DNA of 64,000 nt from a virus. The stretch is taken from IMG/VR virus record IMGVR_UViG_3300043411_001575, positions 62,001 to 126,000 of that record; one strand, written 5' to 3'. The notes below the pieces were generated by a model, which saw only the letters and a list, made by a program, of their open reading frames with translations, made no database searches and was not told the origin of the DNA. Both the position numbers and the translations under genes were made by a program. Each line of letters opens with the position of its first letter. The stretch's first letter is position 1. Of this stretch, positions 40,219 to 48,918 are shown piece after piece.

Positions 40219-40939
40219 CAGTACTTTTGTGAATGCTGATTGCTTTGATGTTTTTCCTTTTATCGAGGATAAATCAATTGATGCTATTATTGCCGATTTG
40301 CCTTATGGAACTACTCAAAATAAATGGGATAGTATTTTGCCACTTAATAAACTTTGGAAAGAATACAAGCGGATTTTAAAAGATAGTGGTTGTGTTGTTC
40401 TTTTTGCTCAAACTCCATTTGACAAAGTACTTGGTTGTTCAAATTTAGATTGGTTAAAATACGAATGGATTTGGGATAAAAAACTTGGAAGTGGTTCTTT
40501 GAATGTAAAAAAAATGCCTTTAAAAAGACACGAAAATATATTAGTATTTAGCAAAGGGAAAACCACATATAATCCACAAATGACAAAAGGTAAATTTAGA
40601 AATAAAAGTACAAGTAAGCCATCATCTAATAAAGGTAATTACGGAGAAATAACACACCAAAAAGATAATTTTAATGATGATTATTATCCAACCACTATTT
40701 TAGAATTTACTAATGCAAATGTAAGAGCAAGGGTTCATCCAACTGAAAAACAATTATCTCTTATGGAATACCTTGTAAAAACATACACAAACGAAGGCGA
40801 TACAGTTTTAGATAATACAATGGGTTCAGGAACAACAAACTTGGCTTGTATCAAATTAAATCGCAAATCAATTGGAATTGAAAAGGAAAAACAATATTAC
40901 GATGTCGCTGTTCGGAGGGCTTCGGAGTATTGCCACTAA
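40169..40939 (+). CDS. DNA methyltransferase, beta class (ADLPYGTT)
   Basis: Motif IV is IIADLPYGTTQNKW, with Ala where the paralogues have Cys. AdoMet motif LDNTMGSGTTNLACI. ATG and first 14 residues are from attC 35; stop TAA is in R''. The middle (NVKKMPLKRHENILV to NARARVHPTE) is unlike the paralogues, so target sequence should differ. 256 aa. Confidence 0.88.
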   Translation: MIDRITEQPFCQTRVSGSTFVNADCFDVFPFIEDKSIDAIIADLPYGTTQNKWDSILPLNKLWKEYKRILKDSGCVVLFAQTPFDKVLGCSNLDWLKYEWIWDKKLGSGSLNVKKMPLKRHENILVFSKGKTTYNPQMTKGKFRNKSTSKPSSNKGNYGEITHQKDNFNDDYYPTTILEFTNANVRARVHPTEKQLSLMEYLVKTYTNEGDTVLDNTMGSGTTNLACIKLNRKSIGIEKEKQYYDVAVRRASEYCH

Positions 40940-41028
40940 CGTTTTGCGTATATGAGAAGTGGCACTTGCACAAACTTGAAATTTAGCACAAATGTTTCTG
41001 TGCCATTTCTTATATACGCTGTTATGCC
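40930..41028 (+). repeat. attC-like site 36
   Basis: CACTAACGTTTTGCGTATATGAGAAGTGGCAC and GTGCCATTTCTTATATACGCTGTTATGCC. Nearly identical to site 32. Confidence 0.88.
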
Positions 41029-41144
41029 CTCGTTGCGGTAATTTTAGAACTAACTTCAATCGAAGCACTAAGGCATTTTTATTCTTTTTGTGGGAGGGTT
41101 GAAAACTTTTTTAAAATAACACTTGCTAATTAGCAAAATATAGT

Positions 41145-41152
41145 TACTTTTG
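41145..41152 (+). promoter_or_regulatory. Cassette promoter, leader type A-like
   Basis: TACTTTTG with ACTTGCTAATTAGCAAAATATAG upstream, a diverged type-A leader. Confidence 0.62.
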
Positions 41153-41188
41153 TAACGCAATAATGCAGAAAACTAAAATTTAAAAACA

Positions 41189-41419
41189 ATGTCAAAAGCA
41201 GTTTATCAATTATTATTTGCTAATCAATCTGCCGATTCAAAGGTGCGATATGAATTAGTTAGAGAAACAAAAATGTATGTTTTTTTAAGAGAAATCACAA
41301 AAGAACCTCAATACATTTTTAGAGTTCACAAAAAAACATTAAGCGTTAAGGGTATCAAGGAAGGTAAAAATGGTTATCAATTTGACGTGGCTGACGCAAG
41401 AATTTTAAAAAAAGTATAA
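41189..41419 (+). CDS. Unknown 76-aa protein (HTH-tailed cassette)
   Basis: Basic beta-rich protein (KVRYELVRETKMYVFLREIT, then KNGYQFDVADARILKKV). 2 nt from the HTH tail gene. Candidate anti-defence gene by position. Confidence 0.68.
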   Translation: MSKAVYQLLFANQSADSKVRYELVRETKMYVFLREITKEPQYIFRVHKKTLSVKGIKEGKNGYQFDVADARILKKV

Positions 41420-41421
41420 CT

Positions 41422-41607
41422 ATGCGACTATCTGTAACAGAATACGCAAAACAGCTTGGTGTAACTCGTCAAGCTGTTTTGTTACAGATTAAAGAAAAAA
41501 GGTTGCCTAATAATGTTAAGTCTGAAAAAATTGGCAACACTTACTCTTTAACTGTGGGTGGGCAAAAAAAGAATAAAAATGCTTCCAATAAACTACAATC
41601 GAAGTAG
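41422..41607 (+). CDS. Small HTH protein, tail gene
   Basis: 61 aa, MRLSVTEYAKQLGVTRQAV ..., nearly identical to 22036. Here the cassette ends do match (GTTATGCCC/GGGGCATAAC), so this looks like the original context of that gene. Confidence 0.8.
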   Translation: MRLSVTEYAKQLGVTRQAVLLQIKEKRLPNNVKSEKIGNTYSLTVGGQKKNKNASNKLQSK

Positions 41608-41619
41608 TATCGTAGCAAT

Positions 41620-41719
41620 GGGGCATAACGGTTGAGTGTATGAGTAGTGTGGCTTTGTACATACTCTCGACTTACAGATAAATTTATTTAGCCACATTAC
41701 TTATACACTTTGTTATAGG
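41620..41719 (+). repeat. attC-like site 37
   Basis: GCATAACGGTTGAGTGTATGAGTAGTGTGGC and GCCACATTACTTATACACTTTGTTATAG. Confidence 0.86.
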
Positions 41720-41738
41720 TATGTAAAATTTACGGATT

Positions 41739-41933
41739 ATGAAACAGAAATATGTAAGATGCTTAGATAAGTTTGAAGTAGAATTAAAAGAAGGTGATAT
41801 TGTTGATGTTCAAATGGATGGTGAACATGAAATATATAAGAAAGAAGGTGGACAACTCTACTTCAAACCTTATGGAAAAGAAGATATGGTAAGTGCTTAC
41901 TTCTCAAATGATATGATTAAGGTAGAACGGTAG
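41739..41933 (+). CDS. Unknown 64-aa cassette protein
   Basis: Acidic beta-barrel-like protein (LKEGDIVDVQMDGEHEIYKK). It fills a short cassette by itself. No family is recognised. Confidence 0.67.
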   Translation: MKQKYVRCLDKFEVELKEGDIVDVQMDGEHEIYKKEGGQLYFKPYGKEDMVSAYFSNDMIKVER

Positions 41934-41943
41934 TAAATTTTAT

Positions 41944-42078
41944 TACCTATAACGGACGAGTATTGGCGAAGAAGCGGACTTTTACCACTAAAGTTGATAC
42001 GAAGAACTAATGTTGATGTTACTACAAACGTTCATACGAAGCACTAAAACCGCTTTTTTGCCAATACTTTGTTATGCG
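41944..42078 (+). repeat. attC-like site 38
   Basis: CCTATAACGGACGAGTATTGGCGAAGAAGCGG and CCGCTTTTTTGCCAATACTTTGTTATGCG. Confidence 0.87.
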
Positions 42079-42179
42079 TTCGCCTTATTTTTTCGTGTTG
42101 ATTTTCAGTAAGTTAGAAAATATTTTGAAAATAAATCCAAAATACTTTGAAAAAAGTTTGCAGTTATCAAAATAGGTTG

Positions 42180-42187
42180 TATATTTG
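42180..42187 (+). promoter_or_regulatory. Cassette promoter, leader type B
   Basis: TATATTTG after TTTGCAGTTATCAAAATAGGTTG, a near copy of the leader at 39551. Confidence 0.78.
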
Positions 42188-42217
42188 TACTCAGATAACA
42201 ATTAAAAAATAAACAAA

Positions 42218-42463
42218 ATGAGAACATTGATTTTAGAAGCAAACGTAATTGAAACTAAAAACAGTTACACAATAGACACTACTATTGAAAAAGAATGGGG
42301 AATGAAAAAACCTATAATGAAAAAAATTCTTTACGGGATAGAAATTCAAAAGCCAACTGCATATAGAATTTATAATCATGGAAACGGTTCTTCAAGAACT
42401 TGGGTGTTTGGTGATTTGGAAATAAACCCAGATAGTAGAAGTGTTAAAAAATTGGCAAAGTGA
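42218..42463 (+). CDS. Unknown 81-aa protein (RHH-tailed cassette)
   Basis: Beta-rich protein (LILEANVIETKNSYTIDTTI) with a Gly/Ser loop NHGNGSSRTWVFGD. Overlaps the RHH gene by 4 bases. Candidate anti-defence gene by position. Confidence 0.68.
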   Translation: MRTLILEANVIETKNSYTIDTTIEKEWGMKKPIMKKILYGIEIQKPTAYRIYNHGNGSSRTWVFGDLEINPDSRSVKKLAK

Positions 42464-42627
42464 AAAAGAAAAAAGAAACGAGAGGGGGCAAACGCTCCTT
42501 CTCTGGTCGCAGAAAAGCATCATACGAAACTAAAACTATTTCCTTTAGAGTTCGTATTGAATTTGTCGAACCGATTAAAAAGATGGTTAAGGATTATGTT
42601 TCGGAGCGTCTTAAAGGTGACGCATAA
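42460..42627 (+). CDS. Ribbon-helix-helix-like tail protein, GTG start
   Basis: 55 aa: KKKKETRGGKRSFSGRRKAS then YETKTISFRVRIEFVEPIKK. The C-terminal 35 residues are almost the same as in 39930. GTG 42460 is the only start that gives the Lys-rich N-terminus. Stop is in R''. Confidence 0.76.
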   Translation: MKKKKETRGGKRSFSGRRKASYETKTISFRVRIEFVEPIKKMVKDYVSERLKGDA

Positions 42628-42717
42628 CGTTTTGCGTGTATGAGCAGTGGCACTTATACAACGCTTGAATTTGACCACAAAACTTCCTGTGCCATTGCTT
42701 ATACACGCTGTTAGCAG
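42619..42717 (+). repeat. attC-like site 39
   Basis: GCATAACGTTTTGCGTGTATGAGCAGTGGCAC and GTGCCATTGCTTATACACGCTGTTAGC. Confidence 0.87.
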
Positions 42718-42750
42718 TAGTACGGATTATTAACGAATAAATTAAATAGA

Positions 42751-43545
42751 ATGAGTAATAAAATAGATTTAGATAAATATTATACACCATTGGATAAAGC
42801 TAAATATTGTATTGACAAGGTGTATGAAATTATCGGAGAGAATAATATAAGCGAAGCTATTGAACCAAGCGCAGGTAACGGTAGTTTTAGCTTACAAGTG
42901 CCGACTACTTGTTGGGCTTATGATATTGAACCTGAACACGAAAGTATTATAAAGCAAGATTTCTTGACGTTGGATGTTGATTATCTTTATGGTAGGTTAA
43001 TAATTGGAAACCCACCATTCGGCAGTAGAATGAATTTAGCACAAAAATTTTTCAAAAAAAGTATTGAATTAGGTGACTATGTTGCATTTATATTACCAAT
43101 TAGTCAATTGTGGAATACTAACAGTTTATTTGAATTTGATTTGATTCATAGTGAAGATTTAGGTAAAGTAAAATATAGTGATAGAGATTTACATTGTTGC
43201 TTTAACATTTATAAAAGACCTGAAATTGGATTGAATAACAGACCAAAAAACAAACTAAACTCTGTTAGTATAACAAGACAGGATAGCAAAGGATATGATA
43301 CTATCAATGATTTTGATATAAGAATGTGTTATTGGGGAAATGGGAGTGCTGGAAAAATACTAAAAGAAGGTGAAACTTATAGTGCGGAATACAAGATAAA
43401 AGTAAATGATGAATTTAGAAAAGACGTAATAGATGTTCTTTCTAATATTAATTGGTTTGATGAACTGAATTGTATTGCTATGTTAAAAATTCAACAATTT
43501 CACATAATCAATGTACTGAAAAAGTATGTGCCAAACATTGATTAA
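42751..43545 (+). CDS. DNA adenine methyltransferase, gamma class (NPPF)
   Basis: KYYTPLDKAKYCIDK and IEPSAGNGSFSLQ (AdoMet motif I, near residue 40) precede GNPPFGSRMNLAQKFF (motif IV, near residue 90). This is the order and motif set of gamma-class N6-adenine enzymes related to TaqI-type proteins. 264 aa, with a C-terminal part for target recognition. Confidence 0.88.
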   Translation: MSNKIDLDKYYTPLDKAKYCIDKVYEIIGENNISEAIEPSAGNGSFSLQVPTTCWAYDIEPEHESIIKQDFLTLDVDYLYGRLIIGNPPFGSRMNLAQKFFKKSIELGDYVAFILPISQLWNTNSLFEFDLIHSEDLGKVKYSDRDLHCCFNIYKRPEIGLNNRPKNKLNSVSITRQDSKGYDTINDFDIRMCYWGNGSAGKILKEGETYSAEYKIKVNDEFRKDVIDVLSNINWFDELNCIAMLKIQQFHIINVLKKYVPNID

Positions 43546-43563
43546 TAGCACTAACGTAGTATT

Positions 43564-43697
43564 ACTGCTAACGGTTACGGCTTTGTGCAGTGTGGGAAAT
43601 TGAAAAACAAAATTTGAATTATGCAGAAAAGTTTATTTGAAAACGAAATGTTGAATATAGTACAAAAGCCCACATTGCACAAAGCCGATGTTAGCCG
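43564..43697 (+). repeat. attC-like site 40
   Basis: CTGCTAACGGTTACGGCTTTGTGCAGTGTGGG and CCCACATTGCACAAAGCCGATGTTAGCC. The next ORF begins inside it. Confidence 0.86.
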
Positions 43698-44424
43698 CAG
43701 TACATTCTATCAGGGTGATTGTCTTGTGGAAATGGATAAGATTTCCGATAAAAGTGTGGATATGATTTTATGTGATTTGCCTTATGGAACAACAGCTTGC
43801 AAATGGGATAGTGTCATTCCTTTTGAGCCACTTTGGAAGCAATATGAAAGGATTATAAAAGATAACGGGGCAATAGTTTTGACAGCTTCGCAACCATTTA
43901 CAACAATATTAATAAGCAGCAATATAAAGTTATTCAGGTATGAATTAATTTGGCAAAAGGATAAGGCAAGTGGGTTTTTAAATGCTAATAAAATACCATT
44001 GAAAGCACACGAAAACGTTTTAGTATTTTACAAAAAGTTACCTACATATAATCCGCAAAAAACCATTGGTGGGCTGCAAAGGAAAAGGACAAGGAAAAAA
44101 CCAACGCATGAGGTTTTAGGTAAAACTGGTGTAAATGAAAAACACGTTATTTGGCAAGATAACACAAGATACCCTATAAGTGTTTTAGAATTTGATGTAG
44201 ATACTATTAACCACAGTTTGCACCCTACTCAAAAACCAATAGCATTAATGGAATATTTAATAAAAACCTACACCAACGAAGGAGAAACAGTTTTAGATAA
44301 CTGTATGGGTTCAGGAACAACTGGTGTGGCTTGTAAAAAAACAGGTAGGCACTTTATCGGAATAGAAAAGGATGAAAAGTATTTTGAAATTGCCGTTAGC
44401 AGGGTGTCTGCGTATTGCGGCTAA
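43621..44424 (+). CDS. DNA methyltransferase, beta class (CDLPYGTT)
   Basis: YQGDCLVEMDKISDKSVDMI then motif IV LCDLPYGTTACKW; AdoMet motif LDNCMGSGTTGVAC. The first 22 residues are encoded by attC 40 and Val is at the core (KADVSRST). The stop is in R''. Its sequence is more distant from the 24852 group, closer to 51979. 267 aa. Confidence 0.88.
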   Translation: MQKSLFENEMLNIVQKPTLHKADVSRSTFYQGDCLVEMDKISDKSVDMILCDLPYGTTACKWDSVIPFEPLWKQYERIIKDNGAIVLTASQPFTTILISSNIKLFRYELIWQKDKASGFLNANKIPLKAHENVLVFYKKLPTYNPQKTIGGLQRKRTRKKPTHEVLGKTGVNEKHVIWQDNTRYPISVLEFDVDTINHSLHPTQKPIALMEYLIKTYTNEGETVLDNCMGSGTTGVACKKTGRHFIGIEKDEKYFEIAVSRVSAYCG

Positions 44425-44540
44425 CGTTTTGCAGATAGGCGTTGTTGCCTCACAAATGATTGATTGAAACACTAAATTTAATAATATGGGAAATGATAAT
44501 TTAAAAACGGAAAGCAATAACGCCAATGTGCTGTTAGGTG
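44415..44540 (+). repeat. attC-like site 41
   Basis: GGCTAACGTTTTGCAGATAGGCGTTGTT and AATAACGCCAATGTGCTGTTAGG. Weaker stem than most. Confidence 0.72.
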
Positions 44541-44827
44541 CTGGGTTTGTTTACTTGGTAGAATGTTCATCAGGAAGTTGGGATAGTTACCATTGGTGGG
44601 TTGGAGGAATATTTGAAAAGCAAGAAGATGCTGATAAATATGCACAAAGCTTGAATGATGAAAACAAACGATTAAAAGAGGTTGAATGCTCAATAAAAAC
44701 ACCATTTGAAGATATGACTGATGAAGAAGAAACGGAGTATTACAGGTGGTGGAATGGTAACAATGATGCTATGGAATGGAATGGTGCTAAAGTTAAGCAG
44801 TACCCCATAAACAAACCTTGCACCTAA
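44486..44827 (+). CDS. Unknown 113-aa cassette protein
   Basis: Starts in attC 41 and crosses the core as CTG-TTA (NVLLGAG). Trp-rich (SSGSWDSYHWWVGGIFEK and YYRWWNGNNDAMEW), with acidic centre. The stop is in R''. No family is recognised. Confidence 0.7.
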   Translation: MGNDNLKTESNNANVLLGAGFVYLVECSSGSWDSYHWWVGGIFEKQEDADKYAQSLNDENKRLKEVECSIKTPFEDMTDEEETEYYRWWNGNNDAMEWNGAKVKQYPINKPCT

Positions 44828-44916
44828 CGATTGGGTGTATGAGAAGGTTTGCTTAGATGAACTTTTAAATTTACACAGAATTTTATAGCAAACTTTCTTA
44901 TACACCTTGTTATGTA
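44818..44916 (+). repeat. attC-like site 42
   Basis: CACCTAACGATTGGGTGTATGAGAAGGTTTGC and GCAAACTTTCTTATACACCTTGTTATG. Confidence 0.87.
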
Positions 44917-44975
44917 CAGGCACGGTAAATTACCGATGAACTTAATTAAATGAACGAAACTAATAATTTTTAAAA

Positions 44976-45716
44976 ATGTGGGATGGCAAATATGCTTTTG
45001 AAAAAAGCAAAATAATACAAGGAGATAGTTTGGATAAAATAAAATATATACCTAATGGCAGTATTGACTTAATTGTAACTGACCCACCGTATAAAATGAC
45101 GAAACAAGGTAATTCTTGCAGACCAAATTATATGAAAAGTGGAATGGGTGAAAACTTATTTGATGGTGAATTACCAAATACAAAAGAATGGATGAAACTT
45201 TGTTTTGATAAACTAAAAGACGATGCCCATTTCTATGTATTTACCAATATAAATAGTTTGCACGAATACCTTGATGTTGCAAAAGAATGTGGATTTAAAC
45301 TACATAATATTATAAGTATGATTAAAGATACCAAAATGCCTAATAGATGGTATTTAAAATACACTGAATTTGTATTGTTTTTTAGAAAAGGTAAAGCGTT
45401 TCCAATAAACGATATGACAAGTAGAGATTATGAATTTGTTGAAACACCAACATTAAAAAATGGCAAAATACATATATCACAAAAACCATTGAATTTTATT
45501 GAAAAACTAATAACAAATTCATCAAATGAAGGTGAAATATGTTTGGATTTATTTAGTGGAAGCGGAACACTTGCAGAAGCCTGTATAAATACAAATAGAG
45601 ATTTCATTATTATAGAGAAAAACCCAAATGACTTTGAAAAAGGCAAAGAAAGGGTGGGAAAAATTTTTAAAAATTATGGAATTAACATACAACCTTTAAT
45701 CGAAGCACAAATGTAG
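44976..45716 (+). CDS. DNA methyltransferase, beta class (TDPPY)
   Basis: IIQGDSLDKIKYIPNGSIDL then IVTDPPYKMTKQGN is a standard D-P-P-Y motif IV; AdoMet motif LDLFSGSGTLAEAC. Recognition region includes NRWYLKYTEFVLFFRKGKA. 246 aa. Probably N6-adenine specific. Confidence 0.9.
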   Translation: MWDGKYAFEKSKIIQGDSLDKIKYIPNGSIDLIVTDPPYKMTKQGNSCRPNYMKSGMGENLFDGELPNTKEWMKLCFDKLKDDAHFYVFTNINSLHEYLDVAKECGFKLHNIISMIKDTKMPNRWYLKYTEFVLFFRKGKAFPINDMTSRDYEFVETPTLKNGKIHISQKPLNFIEKLITNSSNEGEICLDLFSGSGTLAEACINTNRDFIIIEKNPNDFEKGKERVGKIFKNYGINIQPLIEAQM

Positions 45717-45718
45717 TG

Positions 45719-45817
45719 CTTGTACATAACGTTTTCGGGCTTGGCGAAGGTGGGCTTGTAGGATGCTCAATTTTAGCACAATGTGTCTGCCCACTTTTGC
45801 CAAACCCGTGTTATATG
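45719..45817 (+). repeat. attC-like site 43
   Basis: TACATAACGTTTTCGGGCTTGGCGAAGGTGGGC and GCCCACTTTTGCCAAACCCGTGTTATATG. Confidence 0.88.
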
Positions 45818-45910
45818 AAGTGCCGACTTATTAAGCAGAATTTTAAATTGAAACTATAAACAGAAAAACAAAAAAGAAAAAAAGCGTAGGGAATTTTAAA
45901 AACAAACAAT

Positions 45911-46177
45911 ATGGAAAAGAATTTTATTGAAAAAGCAGAAAAAGAAATTGGTAGAAAATTTGGTTTTTTCATCAGATGTGATGATAAAAACAAACCAACA
46001 GAAGTATTAACCGATATGTACTTTGAACTATGGGAAACAGAAAAGATGAACGAGATTTTATCTTTATGCGAAACACATAATCTTAAATACGATTTTGGTT
46101 TAGAAAGTTTTGATACCAAAATAGATGCTATTGAACAAGAAATATGTATTGTTTCAACTAATTGCGAAAATTCATAA
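45911..46177 (+). CDS. Unknown 88-aa protein before methyltransferase
   Basis: Acidic helical protein (IEKAEKEIGRKFGFFIRCDD). It precedes the methyltransferase gene by 1 nt in the same cassette. Possible accessory protein. No family is recognised. Confidence 0.68.
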   Translation: MEKNFIEKAEKEIGRKFGFFIRCDDKNKPTEVLTDMYFELWETEKMNEILSLCETHNLKYDFGLESFDTKIDAIEQEICIVSTNCENS

Positions 46178-46178
46178 A

Positions 46179-46922
46179 ATGGAAGCAAATACGATTTACA
46201 AAGGCGATTGCTTTGAACTTATAAAGCAAATAACAAAAGCAGATAACGTCAAACTTATTATTACAGACCCACCATATTTACATAATAAAGGAGGTGGGAA
46301 AACATCGGGAACAGAGGGTAAAAGTTCAATAGCTAATAGCCCTATGTATAAATTCGATTCATTTATGATGGAAGATATGAGTTCTTTTTTAGAGGAAGAT
46401 GTTTATAATCTATTAGATGAATATAAAAGAATAATGACAAAATTAAACTGCTTTATATTTACTAATGACACTTTGATACCGTATTATACAATGTGGGCAG
46501 TTAAAAACAATAAAAAGTTTACAATTTTAACTTGGGAAAAACCATTGTCGATTTTAAACAGAAATAGATTTAGTCAGAATTTAGAATATGTTGTGAGGAT
46601 TTACGACAATGGAACTGCACTTAATTTAATAGATTTAGAAGCATATCCCGAAAAGAAAAACTACTACTCAAAAAACAGAAGGTTAAATTCGCCTACAAAT
46701 AAGATACACCCAACCCAAAAACCATTAGAATATCTACTTGGATTGATTGAGTTAAATACAAATGAAGGCGATTTAGTATTAGATACGTTTTTTGGTAGTG
46801 GACAAACAGGTAAGGCTTGTCAGATTTTAAATAGAAATTATATCGGTTTTGAAAGAGAAGAAAAGTATGTTGAATTATCAAATAAATATTTACAACAAGG
46901 ATTTGAAAAAACACTATTTTAA
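46179..46922 (+). CDS. DNA methyltransferase, beta class (TDPPY)
   Basis: IYKGDCFELIKQITKADNVK then LIITDPPYLHNKGGG; AdoMet motif LDTFFGSGQTGKAC. The middle (WEKPLSILNRNRFSQN) is the likely recognition part. ATG 46179 is chosen because in-frame codons before it overlap the 88-aa gene. 247 aa. Confidence 0.9.
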   Translation: MEANTIYKGDCFELIKQITKADNVKLIITDPPYLHNKGGGKTSGTEGKSSIANSPMYKFDSFMMEDMSSFLEEDVYNLLDEYKRIMTKLNCFIFTNDTLIPYYTMWAVKNNKKFTILTWEKPLSILNRNRFSQNLEYVVRIYDNGTALNLIDLEAYPEKKNYYSKNRRLNSPTNKIHPTQKPLEYLLGLIELNTNEGDLVLDTFFGSGQTGKACQILNRNYIGFEREEKYVELSNKYLQQGFEKTLF

Positions 46923-46990
46923 AAGTGTGGTGGCTTTTTTCTTTTTGTTTTTCATTAACGGAACTTCAATTGGAAACGGTCAGCAAGGCA

Positions 46991-47121
46991 TTTCATATAA
47001 CGTTCGAGGGCTTGGCGAAGTGGCTGAACCTGAAGCTAAATAGAATTACTAAACTTAAAAATTAAGAACGAATGATTGATATAATTACTGAACAGCCATT
47101 TTGCCAAACCCGTGTTAGTGG
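46991..47121 (+). repeat. attC-like site 44
   Basis: CATATAACGTTCGAGGGCTTGGCGAAGTGGCTG and CAGCCATTTTGCCAAACCCGTGTTAG. Confidence 0.88.
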
Positions 47122-47881
47122 CAGTACTTTTGTGAATGCTGATTGCTTTGATGTTTTTCCTTTTATCGAGGATAAATCAATTGATGCTATTATTTGCGAT
47201 TTGCCCTATGGAACAACTCAATGTAAATGGGATAGCATTATTAATTTAGATTTGATGTGGACGCAATACAACAGAATAATAAAAGATAACGGCATTTTTA
47301 TATTATTTGCAGATGAGCCTTTTACAAGCATATTAATAAATAGTAACATTAAAAATTTTAAGCAAAGAATAACTTGGGATAAACAAATAGCAGGAGGTCA
47401 TTTAAACGCTAAAAAAATGCTATTGAAAAGAACTGAGGATATATGCTTATTTTCAAATGTTAAAAATGGAAAATATACATACAATCCTATTTTAAAAGAT
47501 AAGGATTTTAAAAACATAAGAGATAGAAACGGAGAAAACAGAAAAGAGTTTAAAGGCGGTTATGTAGGGAAACACAATAGTACGTTGAGTAAAGAGCATA
47601 ACAATAAAAAAAGTTACCCAGATAATTTAATTTCCTTTTCAGCAAGAAAAGGCGATTGTAACCCTATAAATAGATTACACCCAACACAAAAACCACTTGA
47701 ATTGATGGAATATCTTATAAAAACCTATACTAATGAGGGCGATTTGGTTTTAGATAACACAATGGGTTCTGGAACAACAATTTTAGCTGCTATAAAAAAT
47801 AATAGAATTGGTATAGGAATTGAAAAGGAAAAACAATATTATGATGTCGCTGTTCGTAGGGCTTCGGAGTATTGCCACTAA
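47072..47881 (+). CDS. DNA methyltransferase, beta class (CDLPYGTT)
   Basis: Motif IV CDLPYGTTQCKW and AdoMet motif LDNTMGSGTTILAAI. Start in attC 44 (IDIITEQPFCQTR), stop in R''. N-terminal 35 residues after the core match the 24852, 40169 and 47953 enzymes; the middle (GKYTYNPILKDKDFKNIRD) does not. 269 aa. Confidence 0.88.
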   Translation: MIDIITEQPFCQTRVSGSTFVNADCFDVFPFIEDKSIDAIICDLPYGTTQCKWDSIINLDLMWTQYNRIIKDNGIFILFADEPFTSILINSNIKNFKQRITWDKQIAGGHLNAKKMLLKRTEDICLFSNVKNGKYTYNPILKDKDFKNIRDRNGENRKEFKGGYVGKHNSTLSKEHNNKKSYPDNLISFSARKGDCNPINRLHPTQKPLELMEYLIKTYTNEGDLVLDNTMGSGTTILAAIKNNRIGIGIEKEKQYYDVAVRRASEYCH

Positions 47882-48001
47882 CGTTATCGGGCTTGGCGAA
47901 GTGGCTGAACCCGAAGCTAAATAGAATTACTAAACTTAAAAATTAAAAACGAATGTCAAATAGAATTACAGAACAGCCATTTTGCCAAACCAGTGTTAGT
48001 G
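47873..48001 (+). repeat. attC-like site 45
   Basis: CACTAACGTTATCGGGCTTGGCGAAGTGGCTG and CAGCCATTTTGCCAAACCAGTGTTAG. Confidence 0.88.
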
Positions 48002-48711
48002 GCAGTACTTTTGTAAATGCTGATTGCTTTGATGTTTTTCCTTTTATTGAGGACAAATCAATTGATGCTATTATTTGCGATTTGCCTTATGGAACTACTG
48101 CTTGTAAGTGGGATACAATTATACCATTTGAGCCGCTATGGGAGCAGTACAAGCGAGTGATTAAACCTAATGGTGCGATAGTGCTGTTTAGCAAAGAGCC
48201 ATTTACGTGCATATTGAGAACAAGTGAAATTAAAATTTTTAAGCAACCTCTTATTTGGGATAAGGTTAATTCAGATAACCCTATGCAGGCAAAAAGAAGA
48301 CATCTAAACACTACGGAGGATATTTCTATCTTTTACAAATCTCAATGTACTTATAACCCACAAGGTCTTATAAAGTCAAATATAAAAAAGGGAGGGAAGC
48401 AAGGGATAATGATTGATAGTAGTGGTAAGGAAAAAGAACAATATATTCAAGAGAATACCAATTATCCGAAAAATATATTAGTGTACCCGATAGAAAGAAA
48501 GGCGGTTCATCCAACTCAAAAACCCGAAGCACTCCTGCAATACTTAGTCAAAACCTACACTAACGAAGGCGATATAGTCTTAGATAACTGTATGGGTTCA
48601 GGTACAACAAATCTTGCTTGTTTAAAATTAAATCGCAAATCAATTGGAATAGAAAAGGAAAAACAATATTACGATGTCGCTGTTCGTAGGGCTTCTGAGT
48701 ATTGCCACTAA
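47953..48711 (+). CDS. DNA methyltransferase, beta class (CDLPYGTT)
   Basis: Motif IV CDLPYGTTACKW and AdoMet motif LDNCMGSGTTNLAC. The possible internal GTG start of its paralogues is GTA here, and no other start codon lies between the core and motif IV. So this copy must use the ATG in attC 45 (SNRITEQPFCQTS). Stop in R''. 252 aa. Confidence 0.89.
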   Translation: MSNRITEQPFCQTSVSGSTFVNADCFDVFPFIEDKSIDAIICDLPYGTTACKWDTIIPFEPLWEQYKRVIKPNGAIVLFSKEPFTCILRTSEIKIFKQPLIWDKVNSDNPMQAKRRHLNTTEDISIFYKSQCTYNPQGLIKSNIKKGGKQGIMIDSSGKEKEQYIQENTNYPKNILVYPIERKAVHPTQKPEALLQYLVKTYTNEGDIVLDNCMGSGTTNLACLKLNRKSIGIEKEKQYYDVAVRRASEYCH

Positions 48712-48769
48712 CGGTATCCGTATAAGGGAAGTGCGAGGAACGAGCATTTACTTTATACGGTGTTAGCAA
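48703..48769 (+). repeat. attC-like site 46
   Basis: CACTAACGGTATCCGTATAAGGGAAGTGC and GCATTTACTTTATACGGTGTTAGC. Near copy of site 8. Confidence 0.87.
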
Positions 48770-48879
48770 AGTGCGTTGGGATTGTGTGTCGGCTCGTTCC
48801 AAAACCATTTATTTTCTTTTTTTTGGGGAGGTTTTGAAAACTTTTTTACTAAAATACTTGCTAAATGACAATTTATATT

Positions 48880-48887
48880 TATCTTTG
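48880..48887 (+). promoter_or_regulatory. Cassette promoter, leader type A variant
   Basis: TATCTTTG with TGACAATTTATA upstream. Near copy of the leader at 21681-21850. Confidence 0.74.
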
Positions 48888-48918
48888 AACCATATTAATA
48901 ATCTAAAAACAAAACAAA

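Noticed and set aside
15818-48711. Diversity-generating retroelement behind the variable methylase middles
   Set aside because: No reverse transcriptase, template repeat or adenine-biased pattern is seen. Shared ends with unrelated middles fit recombination.
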